Below, in pieces: positions 7,639 through 15,612 of a stretch of DNA of 28,604 nucleotides. How positions within the stretch are numbered: position 1 is the first letter of the stretch; the number at the start of each line of letters is the position of its first letter. Source of the DNA: Gp13-AA77 sp036521995 (GTDB lineage: Bacteria > Acidobacteriota > Terriglobia > UBA7540); assembly GCA_036521995.1 (NCBI GenBank), contig DATDGR010000235.1:1-28604 (forward strand). Reading direction: 5' to 3'. The notes beneath the pieces were generated by a model. The model was not told the DNA's origin. It ran no database searches and was given only the letters and a program-made list of their open reading frames with translations. Position numbers and translations under genes: made by a program.

Positions 7639-8106
7639 GTGATTCAACTAAAGATCAATGGTGCAAACCACTCTTTTGACGGCGATCCGGAGATGCCTCT
7701 GATGTGGTACCTCCGCGACGTTCTCGGACTGACCGGCACAAAGTTCGGCTGCGGGATAGGGCTCTGCGGCGCCTGCACCGTGCACCAGGATGGGAAAGCC
7801 ATTCGTTCCTGTAATACACCGGTGAAGGCTGCCGCCGGCGCTGAGATCATGACTATCGAGGGCTTGGGAGCCAACGGCCTCCACCCGGTGCAGAAGGCCT
7901 GGATGGCCCAGAACGTTCCGCAGTGCGGTTACTGCCAGGCCGGGCAGATTATGCAGGCCGTCGCGCTGCTGAAATCAAAGCCGCACCCTACCGATCAGGA
8001 CATCAACGATGGGATGGCGGGCAACATCTGCCGTTGCGGCACCTACCAGCGAATTCGAGCGGCCATTAAAGGCGCCGCGGACCAACAGACGGGGGTGACC
8101 GCATGA
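7639..8106 (+). CDS. 2Fe-2S subunit of a molybdenum hydroxylase (IorA/CoxS type)
   Basis: The 155-residue product matches the small subunit of xanthine-oxidase-family hydroxylases, most like the isoquinoline 1-oxidoreductase alpha subunit. The N-terminal plant-type ferredoxin domain binds one 2Fe-2S cluster through Cys38, Cys43, Cys46 and Cys58 (FGCGIGLCGAC...SC). The C-terminal helical domain binds the second through Cys96, Cys99, Cys131 and Cys133 (QCGYCQAG...NICRCGTY). It carries electrons from the molybdenum site to an external acceptor. Translation starts at GTG 7639 with GAGGAG about 8 nt upstream. Its stop overlaps the start of the large subunit by 4 bp (ATGA), indicating translational coupling. 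It has no signal peptide of its own and is probably exported with its Tat-targeted partner. Confidence 0.93.
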   Translation: MIQLKINGANHSFDGDPEMPLMWYLRDVLGLTGTKFGCGIGLCGACTVHQDGKAIRSCNTPVKAAAGAEIMTIEGLGANGLHPVQKAWMAQNVPQCGYCQAGQIMQAVALLKSKPHPTDQDINDGMAGNICRCGTYQRIRAAIKGAADQQTGVTA

Positions 8107-10367
8107 GACAGATCGAGAACGTCAGTCGACGCGGATTTCTGCAGGGCGTGGTCTCAACGGGCGCTTTCGTGCTCGGCGCCCAACTGCTTCCAGGATCGCT
8201 GTGGGCGGATGCGGCATCTTCGTCCGATCCCTTGGATGTGACCACTTTCCATCCGAACATCTTCGTGGGCCTGGAGCCGAACGGGACCGTTGTGATCGTG
8301 GCCGCCCGCTCGGAGATGGGCACGGGAAGCCGCACGACGTTGCCCAGAATCGTAGCCGACGAGATGGAGGCGGATTGGAGCCGCGTCCGCATCGCGCAAG
8401 CCATCGGTGATCCGAAGTACGGAAGCCAGGATACCGACGGCTCTCATTCCGTGCGCAGTTTCATGGGCGTGATGCGCGAAGCGGGTGCGAGCGCGCGCAC
8501 CATGCTGGTGGAGGCGGCGGCCCAGCAGTGGAATGTGCCCGCGTCCGAGTGTGAGGCCAACCTTCACACGGTGGTCCATCGTCCGAGCGGGCGCACGGCC
8601 GGCTATGGCAGCCTCGCGGCCGCTGCTGCCAAGTTGCCTGTGCCCGCCAAAGACACTCTGAAGTTCAAACCCCGGAGTGCCTGGCGCTATATCGGCAAGG
8701 ACGCCAGCAACTACGACCTCGAGAGCATTTGCACGGGCAAGCCCCTCTACGGCATGGACGCCCACGTTGACGGAATGCTATACGCCTCGGTGGAGCATCC
8801 ACCGGTGCTCGGCGGCAAAGTAACGTCGTACGACGATAAGGAAGCGTTGAAGGTCCCGGGCGTGCGGCAGACGGTGATGATCGATCCTTTCACGCCGCCC
8901 TACGTCTTTCAGCCGCTCGGCGGAGTGGCCGTGATTGCCGACAACACCTGGGCCGCATTTCGGGGCCGGCAGAAGCTGAAGATCAACTGGGAAAATGGCC
9001 CCAACGCTTCATACGACTCGGATGCCTACCGCAAACAGATGCAGGAGACCGCCCGCAAGCCTTGCAAAGTGGCTTTGAACCGGGGCGATGTGGACGCTGA
9101 GTTTGCCAAAGGCGGCAAGATTCTGGAGGCGGAATACTACGTGCCGCATCTGGCCCATGCTCCCATGGAGCCTCCGGTGGCGGTCGCGAGCTTCACGGAC
9201 GGCAAGGTGGAGGCCTGGGCTCCCACGCAGGACCCGCAAGCCGTCCAGGAAACCGTCGGCAAGGTGCTCGGAATCCCCAAAGAGAACGTTATCTGCCACG
9301 TCACTCTGCTGGGCGGAGCTTTCGGCCGCAAGTCAAAGCCGGACTACGTGGCGGAAGCCGCAGTGCTGTCGAAGAAGGCCGGGCGTCCGGTGAAAGTGGT
9401 GTGGACGCGCGAGGACGACATCAAGTTCGGCTACTATCACACGGTGGCGGCCATGTACATGAAGGCTGCATTGGGACTTGACGGCATGCCCACGGCCTGG
9501 TTGCAGCGCTCGGTGTTTCCGCCGATCGGTTCCACCTTTGAGCTGAACGACACGTACGGCAGCGGCGGCGAGCTCGGCATGGGCTGGACGGATATTCCCT
9601 TTGCCGTTTCCAGCCTGCGGGCGGAAAACGGCCCGGCCGCGGCGCACGTGCGCATCGGATGGTTCCGCTCCGTGGCCAATATCTACCACGGGTTCGCGGT
9701 TCAATCGTTTGCCAACGAGCTGGCCCATGAGGCCGGGCGCGATCCGCTTGATTACTTGCTGGCCTTGATCGGCCCCGACCGCGTAATCGACCAGAAGTCG
9801 CTGCCGAGCGACTACGACAACATGGGCGCGGCCTATCAGGAATACCCGATCGATACGTCAAGATTGCGTCGTGTGACCGAGATGGCTGCTGAGCAGGCGG
9901 GTTGGGGCAAGCGCAAACTGGGCCCCGGACAAGGTATGGGCGTGGCGGCGCACCGGAGTTTCCTCACTTACGTGGCCACCGTGGTCCAGGTGCAGATGGA
10001 TGATAAGGGCAAGGCTCACATCAGCCGGGTGGATACCGCCGTGGATGCCGGACTGATCGTGAACCCGGACAATGCGCGGAACCAGTTTGAAGGCGCTGCC
10101 GTCTTCGGTAGCAGCCTGGCCCTGTGCGGCGAGATCACCGCTGCCAACGGCGTCATCCAGCAGTCGAACTTTCAAGATTATCCCGTCTGCCGCATCAGCG
10201 AAGCGCCGGCCGAGATTCATATTCACTTAGTGGAGAGTGATGCGCCGCCCGCCGGCGTTGGAGAACCGGGCGTTCCGCCGGTTGCTCCGGCCTTGTGCAA
10301 CGCGGTCTTTGCCGCCACCGGAAAGCGGGTTCGCGAATTGCCTTTGACGCGAGCCAGTCTGGCCTAG
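8103..10367 (+). CDS. Molybdopterin-binding subunit of a molybdenum hydroxylase (IorB type), Tat-exported
   Basis: The 754-residue product starts with a twin-arginine signal (SRRGFLQ at residues 8-14, then a hydrophobic stretch), so the folded cofactor-loaded enzyme should reach the periplasm. It has the layout of isoquinoline 1-oxidoreductase beta subunits and related aldehyde dehydrogenases: an aldehyde-oxidase a/b-hammerhead-like part, then molybdopterin-binding parts with GGAFGRKSKPDYVAEAA. Near the C-terminus GVGEPGVPP holds Glu721, the expected catalytic glutamate. It pairs with the 2Fe-2S subunit just upstream. No FAD subunit, cytochrome c or cofactor-insertion (XdhC-type) gene is adjacent, so the electron acceptor is unknown. 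The substrate cannot be read from sequence; aldehydes or N-heterocycles are both possible. Confidence 0.92.
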   Translation: MRQIENVSRRGFLQGVVSTGAFVLGAQLLPGSLWADAASSSDPLDVTTFHPNIFVGLEPNGTVVIVAARSEMGTGSRTTLPRIVADEMEADWSRVRIAQAIGDPKYGSQDTDGSHSVRSFMGVMREAGASARTMLVEAAAQQWNVPASECEANLHTVVHRPSGRTAGYGSLAAAAAKLPVPAKDTLKFKPRSAWRYIGKDASNYDLESICTGKPLYGMDAHVDGMLYASVEHPPVLGGKVTSYDDKEALKVPGVRQTVMIDPFTPPYVFQPLGGVAVIADNTWAAFRGRQKLKINWENGPNASYDSDAYRKQMQETARKPCKVALNRGDVDAEFAKGGKILEAEYYVPHLAHAPMEPPVAVASFTDGKVEAWAPTQDPQAVQETVGKVLGIPKENVICHVTLLGGAFGRKSKPDYVAEAAVLSKKAGRPVKVVWTREDDIKFGYYHTVAAMYMKAALGLDGMPTAWLQRSVFPPIGSTFELNDTYGSGGELGMGWTDIPFAVSSLRAENGPAAAHVRIGWFRSVANIYHGFAVQSFANELAHEAGRDPLDYLLALIGPDRVIDQKSLPSDYDNMGAAYQEYPIDTSRLRRVTEMAAEQAGWGKRKLGPGQGMGVAAHRSFLTYVATVVQVQMDDKGKAHISRVDTAVDAGLIVNPDNARNQFEGAAVFGSSLALCGEITAANGVIQQSNFQDYPVCRISEAPAEIHIHLVESDAPPAGVGEPGVPPVAPALCNAVFAATGKRVRELPLTRASLA

Positions 10368-10427
10368 CCCCCCGATCTTCCGCTCTGCCGCCGTCGTCAC
10401 GGTATGGGACCGCCCCGCAGTCGCTGG

Positions 10428-10461
10428 TTGAACCATGCCCTGGGGCAAGCTGTGATAAAAT
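10428..10461 (+). promoter_or_regulatory. rimO: Weak candidate promoter of rimO
   Basis: TTGAAC (10428-10433) is followed by GATAAA/TAAAAT (10454-10461), about 50 nt before the rimO ATG. The spacer is about 20 nt, longer than the usual 17, so this is tentative. It fits the 140-nt gap separating rimO from the hydroxylase operon. Confidence 0.25.
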
Positions 10462-10507
10462 TTGTTATTCGCACTGTGTCGAGCGCACCCACACTGAGTG
10501 TTGTCTT

Positions 10508-11992
10508 ATGCCCAAAGTTGGAATGATCAGTTTAGGCTGCCCCAAGAACCTAGTGGACAGCGAGGTGATGCTCGGACAGCTCGCGCACCACGGCTGGGAA
10601 TTGGTGCCTCGCGCCGATGACGCCGACGTTCTGATCGTTAACACCTGCAGTTTTATTGAACCTGCCAAGCAAGAGTCGATCGATACCATTCTCGAGATGG
10701 CCGAACACAAGAAGACGGGCCGGGCCCGGCGTCTGGTGGTGGCCGGATGCCTGGTGGAGCGCTATCGGGACGAGATTTTGCGCGAGATTCCGGAAGTGGA
10801 CTTCGTGATCGGCACCAACGAGCTGGAGCGCATCGTGGAAGCTTGCGAAACCACGGACCCCGCGCGGACATCGAGCCATCCTTTCGATCCCTACCTCTAC
10901 ACCGATTTCACGCCACGGGTGCGCTCAACGCCTTCCTACATAGCCTATCTAAAGATCGCCGAGGGATGCGACCATCCCTGCAGCTTCTGCGTCATACCCC
11001 AGATGCGCGGAAAGTTCCGCTCCCGCCGCTTTGAATCTGTGGTTCGCGAGGCCGAAAACCTGGCGTTGCAGGGCGTGCGCGAGCTGGTTCTGGTGGGGCA
11101 GGACACCACCAGCTACGGTGAAGATCTCGGGGTCCGCGACGGCCTGGCTGCGCTGCTCGAGGAGCTGGCCAGGATTTCCGAGTTGGTTTGGGTGCGCTTT
11201 CTCTACTGTTACCCGAACCGACTCACAGATCGGCTGATCGAGGCAGTGGCCAGCTCTCCGAAGCTGGCGCGGTATTTTGACATTCCTTTGCAGCACGCCA
11301 GCCGCGAGGTGCTGAAAGGTATGCGAAGGGGGTCCAGCGCGCCGCACTTTCTCAGGATGCTGGAAAGAATTCGCGCCGCCATTCCCGAAGTGACTCTTCG
11401 CACTACCATGATCGTGGGGTTTCCCGGTGAGACCGAGGACGATTTCCGCAAGCTGTGCGAATTTGTCCAGGCCGCCCGGTTTGATCACCTCGGTGTCTTC
11501 GTTTATTCGAATGAAGAGTCGAGCGCCGCCTTCGCCTTGCCTGGCGCGGTGCCTGGAAGCGTGGGCGAGAGGCGCCGGAAGAAGCTTCTGACTCTGCAAC
11601 GAAGGATCTCACGCCGGAAACTTCGTGAAAAAGTGGGACGGCGGCTGCCCGTGCTGGTGGAAGGCCGGTCCGATGAGACCGACCTGCTCTTTGCCGGGCG
11701 GCTTGAATCGCAGGCGCCCGAGATCGACGGGCGGGTGCTCATCAATGATTTCGACGGGCGCGAACCGGCGCCCGGCGAGTTTCGCTGGGCGCGCATCACC
11801 CGGGCTGGAGAGTACGATCTGGTGGCGCGGCTCGAGGCTGGGCAGTGCCGAGCCCCCCTGGCGCCGCCGAAGGGCGCGGTTTCTAGGCCGGAGAAGCCGC
11901 CCTGGCGCTTGGTGCAGATTCGGCCCGACGGGACTCCGGCGACCGGCAAGGTAGGCCCGACGGCGAGTGAACTCGCGATACTGGAAGGTTGA
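10508..11992 (+). CDS. rimO: Ribosomal protein S12 methylthiotransferase RimO
   Basis: This radical-SAM enzyme adds a methylthio group to the conserved aspartate of ribosomal protein S12. The N-terminal UPF0004 domain has Cys11 (ISLGCPKNLVDSE), Cys47 (NTCSFI) and Cys81 (AGCLVERY), which ligate the auxiliary cluster. The radical-SAM CxxxCxxC motif is Cys154, Cys158 and Cys161 (EGCDHPCSFCVIP). A TRAM domain follows, with SQAPEIDGRVLIND. SLGCPKNLVDSE and QMRGKFRSR favour RimO over MiaB. The protein is 494 residues, about 50 longer than usual because of a tail after the TRAM domain (from QCRAPLAPPKG to the end) that I cannot assign. The ATG at 10508 matches the family N-terminus. No good Shine-Dalgarno sequence precedes it. 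Confidence 0.95.
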   Translation: MPKVGMISLGCPKNLVDSEVMLGQLAHHGWELVPRADDADVLIVNTCSFIEPAKQESIDTILEMAEHKKTGRARRLVVAGCLVERYRDEILREIPEVDFVIGTNELERIVEACETTDPARTSSHPFDPYLYTDFTPRVRSTPSYIAYLKIAEGCDHPCSFCVIPQMRGKFRSRRFESVVREAENLALQGVRELVLVGQDTTSYGEDLGVRDGLAALLEELARISELVWVRFLYCYPNRLTDRLIEAVASSPKLARYFDIPLQHASREVLKGMRRGSSAPHFLRMLERIRAAIPEVTLRTTMIVGFPGETEDDFRKLCEFVQAARFDHLGVFVYSNEESSAAFALPGAVPGSVGERRRKKLLTLQRRISRRKLREKVGRRLPVLVEGRSDETDLLFAGRLESQAPEIDGRVLINDFDGREPAPGEFRWARITRAGEYDLVARLEAGQCRAPLAPPKGAVSRPEKPPWRLVQIRPDGTPATGKVGPTASELAILEG

Positions 11993-12396
11993 GTAGGGTC
12001 GAGAGCCGTGCGATGGCCGATGTCTCGGAAAACGGGGGTCTGTGACTGGAGCCTACAAAAGCTGCCCCGTCCACCTTGAAGTGGCACACCGGACTGGGCT
12101 CTTCGATTGTTGGTGGAAGGCAAAAAGGGGGCTCCAAGACGAAAAACATGTTTTTTAGCGAAACGAACCCGTCAACTTATTGAAAACAAAGAGTTGTCCT
12201 CCTCAAGAGGTGCAAAAACGAACACAAAGTGGGCAGAAAATGACAGGTTATGACCCCCAAATGGATCCCAAATGCAGCCGATTCTAAGGCCGGGCTGCGA
12301 ACGAGGACCGCAGTGAGGATCTTGGGTTTGGGCTAGTCCCGAGCTTGGCTTGGCGTCTGGAAAGAGTCCTCCGCGGGGAAATTAGCAGGCATCATA
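11993..12396. other. Intergenic region between rimO and yacG
   Basis: No gene with a recognisable product is visible. The region contains a 14-bp AT palindrome, AAAAACATGTTTTT (12142-12155), which could be a regulator site or a weak stem. An AT-richer stretch runs from about 12150 to 12250, where a promoter for the yacG group may lie. I could not pick a convincing -35/-10 pair. Confidence 0.4.
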
Positions 12397-12609
12397 ATGC
12401 GCTGCCCGATCTGCAAGCGCGAAACGGTCTTTGAGGATAACCCGTTCCGGCCCTTCTGCAGCGAGCGTTGCAAGTTGATTGATCTCGACAACTGGCTCGC
12501 AGGCAGGTACCGGGTTTCGACGCCGGTCGTAAGCGCGGAAGAGGTCGCGGAGTCTGACGAAGTTGCCCGGAGCGAGCTTGGCCAACGCGACCTCAACGCA
12601 GGCGAATAA
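12397..12609 (+). CDS. yacG: YacG-type zinc-finger protein (DNA gyrase inhibitor family)
   Basis: The 70-residue product has the four-cysteine zinc ribbon of YacG: Cys3 and Cys6 (MRCPIC), then Cys21 and Cys25 (FCSERCK). The conserved IDLDNWLAGRYRV stretch follows. In Escherichia coli YacG binds DNA gyrase and inhibits its activity. Whether this copy does so is inferred from family only. The acidic C-terminal tail overlaps the start of pgpA, so the two are probably co-translated. The Shine-Dalgarno sequence is weak (AGCAGG about 9 nt upstream). Length and motif spacing are normal for the family. Confidence 0.92.
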   Translation: MRCPICKRETVFEDNPFRPFCSERCKLIDLDNWLAGRYRVSTPVVSAEEVAESDEVARSELGQRDLNAGE

Positions 12610-13084
12610 GCGGCCGAGCTTGGCCGTCTGGATCGCAACCTGCGGAGGCTTGGGCTATTTTCCCATCGGGCCGGGAAGCGTGGGTGCTGCCTTGGGAGCG
12701 GCGCTGGTAGTAGCCCTGGGACGGCTCCCGGTCGCGACGATTAGGGTTTCCGTCCTGGTGGCGTTGGCGGCGGCGGCGATCTTCGGGGCGGGCGTGTGGG
12801 CAGCAACGGGGGCCGAGAGCTACTTCGACCGAAAGGACCCCGGTTACGTGGTCATCGACGAAGTGGTGGGCCAGATGGTGACGCTGCTGCCGTTTCCTCG
12901 GCCCGGTTGGAAGGGAGTGGCCGCCGCCTATCTGCTCTTTCGGGCTCTGGACGTGGTTAAGCCCTTCCCCGCCAGGCGGCTTGAGCATCTGCCGGGCGGG
13001 TGGGGGATCATGCTGGATGATGTGGCCGCCGGCCTTTGGAGCTTGGTGGCCTTCAGCCTTATCCTGGAGTACTGGCTGAAATGA
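12578..13084 (+). CDS. pgpA: Phosphatidylglycerophosphatase A
   Basis: PgpA removes the terminal phosphate of phosphatidylglycerophosphate to give phosphatidylglycerol in the inner membrane. The protein has the family motifs FPIGPGSVGAALG near residue 30 and the acidic DEVVGQMVTLLPFP near residue 94, plus YLLFRALDVVKPFPA and several hydrophobic helices. The start is uncertain because no ATG precedes the conserved region. TTG at 12578 has GGAG 5 nt upstream and gives 168 residues; TTG at 12563 is an alternative. Both lie within the end of yacG in another frame. The stop overlaps the next ATG by 4 bp, so the TIG/NHL gene is probably translationally coupled. Confidence 0.9.
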   Translation: MANATSTQANKRPSLAVWIATCGGLGYFPIGPGSVGAALGAALVVALGRLPVATIRVSVLVALAAAAIFGAGVWAATGAESYFDRKDPGYVVIDEVVGQMVTLLPFPRPGWKGVAAAYLLFRALDVVKPFPARRLEHLPGGWGIMLDDVAAGLWSLVAFSLILEYWLK

Positions 13085-14163
13085 CTCTGTGGAAGAAGAA
13101 CAACAAACCCAATGAGGGCTCGCAGCGGCTCATGAGTGCCGTGGCCAAGCCACGCATCGAGCAAGTGGCGCCGCAAGCGGTGATCCCCGGCGGCGAGATT
13201 TCTCTTCGTGGGCGAGGCTTCACCGAAAACGGCCATACGCGGCCCCTCGTGCGCTTTGGCGACCGGCCGGCAAGTCTGCTGGTGAGTTCACCAAACTGGC
13301 TCATCGTGCGTGTGCCGGAAGGCGCGACCAGCGGTGAGTTGACGGTGGACACCGGGCGCGCGGTGAGCGCCTCCGTGCCAGTGGCAGTCGGGCTGGTGAT
13401 CGCGGAGAATCTCCATCCGGTAGCCAATCCGGCGGTGGATGCTGCCGGTAACATCTTCAGCACATTCAGCGGCAGTCGCGGGCAAAAGGTACCCGTTTCC
13501 GTCTTCAAGGTGGACAACAACCGCTCCACGCGGCCTTTTCTCAGTGATCTACCGAATGCCACCGGGCTGGGTTTCGACCGCGAGGGCTTCCTCTATGTCT
13601 CGAGCCGGCTTGAGGGCGTGGTCTACCAGGTGACCCCCGACGGTCACCGGCAGGTCTACGCCGAGGGTATGGGCATCGCCACCGGGCTTGCTTTTGACCG
13701 CGAAGGAAACCTCTATGTAGGGGATCGCAGCGGGACCATTTTCAAGATCAACCGCGAGCGCCAGATCTTTGTCTTCGCCACGCTGGAGCCGGGGGTAGCG
13801 GCCTACCACCTCGCCTTTGGGCCAGACGGATACCTGTACGTGAACAACCCCACCACCTCGAGCTTCGACCACCTCCTCCGCATCTCGCCGGCCGGTGACG
13901 TTACCAGCTTCTACCACGGCCTCGGGCGCCCGCAGGGTCTCGCCTTTGGCGCGGATGGATCCCTCTACGTGGCCGCCAGCCTGGCGGGGCGGCGGGGTGT
14001 CGTGCGTCTGACGCCGGACGGGCGTAACGCCGACCTGTTCGTTGCCGGACAGGGAATCGTGGGTCTGGCCTTTACGCCCCATCGGTCGCTGGTGATTGCC
14101 ACCGGAGACTCGCTCGTGGAGTTGTTCCTGGATATCGAAGGCCGGCCGCTGCCGTCGTCGTAG
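13081..14163 (+). CDS. IPT/TIG and NHL-type beta-propeller protein
   Basis: The 360-residue product has an N-terminal IPT/TIG immunoglobulin-like domain at about residues 22-105 (IEQVAPQAVIPGGEISLRGRGF...VRVPEGATSGELTVDTG). An NHL/SMP-30-like propeller follows at about 115-355, built from repeats of the form GLAFDREGNLYVGDRSG, LAFGPDGYLYVNN and GLAFGADGSLYVAAS. Such folds usually bind proteins or polymers, and no specific role can be read. Unusually, no signal peptide is visible: the N-terminus is charged (MTLWKKNNKPNEG), although TIG plus propeller proteins are often exported. The ATG overlaps the pgpA stop (ATGA at 13081-13084). An internal Met18 is an alternative start but would lose the coupling. 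Confidence 0.85.
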   Translation: MTLWKKNNKPNEGSQRLMSAVAKPRIEQVAPQAVIPGGEISLRGRGFTENGHTRPLVRFGDRPASLLVSSPNWLIVRVPEGATSGELTVDTGRAVSASVPVAVGLVIAENLHPVANPAVDAAGNIFSTFSGSRGQKVPVSVFKVDNNRSTRPFLSDLPNATGLGFDREGFLYVSSRLEGVVYQVTPDGHRQVYAEGMGIATGLAFDREGNLYVGDRSGTIFKINRERQIFVFATLEPGVAAYHLAFGPDGYLYVNNPTTSSFDHLLRISPAGDVTSFYHGLGRPQGLAFGADGSLYVAASLAGRRGVVRLTPDGRNADLFVAGQGIVGLAFTPHRSLVIATGDSLVELFLDIEGRPLPSS

Positions 14164-14168
14164 TGGGC

Positions 14169-14267
14169 CAGTGGGTTGTCGTTAGCGGATCGTGTGCGAA
14201 GGCTTGTAAACAGCCGCCAGGACGCCACTGGACACACTAGCGACTAACCACTAACGACTGACCACTG
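14169..14267. repeat. Imperfect inverted repeat with period-14 direct repeat
   Basis: CAGTGGGTTGTCGTTAG (14169-14185) and CTAACGACTGACCACTG (14251-14267) are inverted repeats with three mismatches. The right arm also contains two near-identical direct units 14 nt apart (CGACTAACCACT at 14241 and CGACTGACCACT at 14255). The element fills the gap between the TIG/NHL gene and cinA. It resembles simple interspersed repeats common in acidobacterial intergenic DNA. Confidence 0.55.
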
Positions 14268-14274
14268 CTCTTGT

Positions 14275-15510
14275 ATGGATGCTGAAATCATTGCGGTCGG
14301 CTCCGAGCTGCTCACCCCCTTCCGCCAGGATACCAATTCACTCTACCTCACAGACAAGTTGAATAGCCTAGGCATCGACGTGCGCTTTAAGACCATCGTG
14401 GGCGACGACCGTGAGCGCCTTGGGGTTTGCGTGCGCCTGGCCACGGGCCGCTCGGAACTGGTGATCCTGAGCGGCGGGCTCGGTCCGACGGAGGATGACC
14501 TCAACCGCGAAGTCGTGGCGGAGGTCCTCGGCCGGCCGCTGCAAGTCGTGGACGAAATCCGGCGGCGAATAGAGGAGCGCTGGACCCGGCTCGGGCGACC
14601 GATGCCCGAAAATAACCTTCGGCAGGCCCTGGTGCCGGAGGGAGCCGAGTGGTTGGAAAATCAACGCGGAACGGCGCCCGGACTTTGGATCGAGCAGGGC
14701 GGCTGCATTCTGGTGCTGCTGCCCGGTCCACCGGGGGAGCTTGAGCCCATGTTCGAGGCGAGCTGCCTGCCTCGCCTCGCTTCCCGAAGCGGAAGCCGCC
14801 GCCTGCGAAGCCGTGTTTACAAGGTGGTGGGCCTGCCAGAGTCCGAGGTGGACCACCGCATCGCACCCTTGTATAAGGCTTATCAGAACCCGCAGACCAC
14901 GATTCTCTCGGTGCTTGGTACCATCGAAGTGCACCTGCGGGCGCATGGCTCGAGCGACCAGGAAGCGGAAGCTGTGCTCGGTGAGCTTGGGGACAAGGTC
15001 GAACTCGCCCTCGGTGACCACATCTTCTCGAGCCGTGGCGAGTCGCTCGAGGAGGTGGTGGGCATGTATCTGGTGATGAAACAGAAGACGCTGGCGCTGG
15101 CCGAGAGTTGCACCGGGGGGCTGGTGGCCGAGCGCCTGACACGCGTTCCGGGAAGCTCGAATTTCTTCCTCGGCGGCGTGGTCTGCTATAGCAATGACCT
15201 GAAGACACGATTGGTGGGTGTTCCTGCTGAGCTGATCGCGACTCACGGCGCGGTCTCGAAACCAGTGGCCCAGGCGCTGGCAGAAGGCATCCGGCGGCGG
15301 ACCGGCGCCGGCATCGGAATTGGCGTTACGGGAATCGCAGGCCCCGGTGGCGGAACTCCCGAAAGGCGGGTGGGGTTGGTATTTCTGGCGCTGGCCGACG
15401 ACCGCTCCACGGAAGTGCGCCAGTTCCAGTTTCCTGGTGACCGGGAGCGGGTTCGCACCTGGGCCTCCGTGGCGGCGCTGGAGATTATCCGGCGGCGTAT
15501 TCGGGACTGA
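14275..15510 (+). CDS. cinA: CinA family protein (competence/damage-inducible, NMN amidohydrolase type)
   Basis: The 411-residue protein has the full two-domain CinA layout. The N-terminal MoCF/COG1058 domain starts MDAEIIAVGSELLTP and contains SGGLGPTEDDLN near residues 66-77; in characterised members it hydrolyses ADP-ribose or related dinucleotides. The C-terminal CinA domain has AESCTGGLVAERLTRVPGSS from residue 276 and TGIAGPGGGTPE near residue 352; it deamidates nicotinamide mononucleotide in NAD recycling. Both motifs are intact. No Shine-Dalgarno sequence is visible before the ATG, and the upstream gap consists of repeats. It is the third gene after yacG and pgpA but is separated from them by 111 bp, so it may have its own transcript. 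Confidence 0.94.
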   Translation: MDAEIIAVGSELLTPFRQDTNSLYLTDKLNSLGIDVRFKTIVGDDRERLGVCVRLATGRSELVILSGGLGPTEDDLNREVVAEVLGRPLQVVDEIRRRIEERWTRLGRPMPENNLRQALVPEGAEWLENQRGTAPGLWIEQGGCILVLLPGPPGELEPMFEASCLPRLASRSGSRRLRSRVYKVVGLPESEVDHRIAPLYKAYQNPQTTILSVLGTIEVHLRAHGSSDQEAEAVLGELGDKVELALGDHIFSSRGESLEEVVGMYLVMKQKTLALAESCTGGLVAERLTRVPGSSNFFLGGVVCYSNDLKTRLVGVPAELIATHGAVSKPVAQALAEGIRRRTGAGIGIGVTGIAGPGGGTPERRVGLVFLALADDRSTEVRQFQFPGDRERVRTWASVAALEIIRRRIRD

Positions 15511-15514
15511 GTAA

Positions 15515-15540
15515 GGAGTTGGGAATGGGGAGTCGGGAAT
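15515..15540. repeat. Two-copy period-14 direct repeat after cinA
   Basis: GGAGTTGGGAAT (15515-15526) and GGAGTCGGGAAT (15529-15540) are direct repeats 14 nt apart, right after the cinA stop. They are of the simple-sequence type often seen between acidobacterial genes. Confidence 0.5.
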
Positions 15541-15612
15541 AGCGAGCACCGTCCAGAAGCAAACGTTTCGCGCGACTGCCTGATCCCCGTGCGCTACTCC
15601 CTGTTTTCTGAC

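Noticed and set aside
10295..10507. Upstream extension of rimO over the end of the hydroxylase gene
   Set aside because: The family N-terminus MPKVGMISLGCPKN starts at 10508; the earlier codons are a shadow of the upstream gene.
12142..12155. AAAAACATGTTTTT palindrome as an intrinsic terminator
   Set aside because: It has no loop, no GC-rich stem and lies about 150 nt after rimO; it is reported only as a possible binding site.
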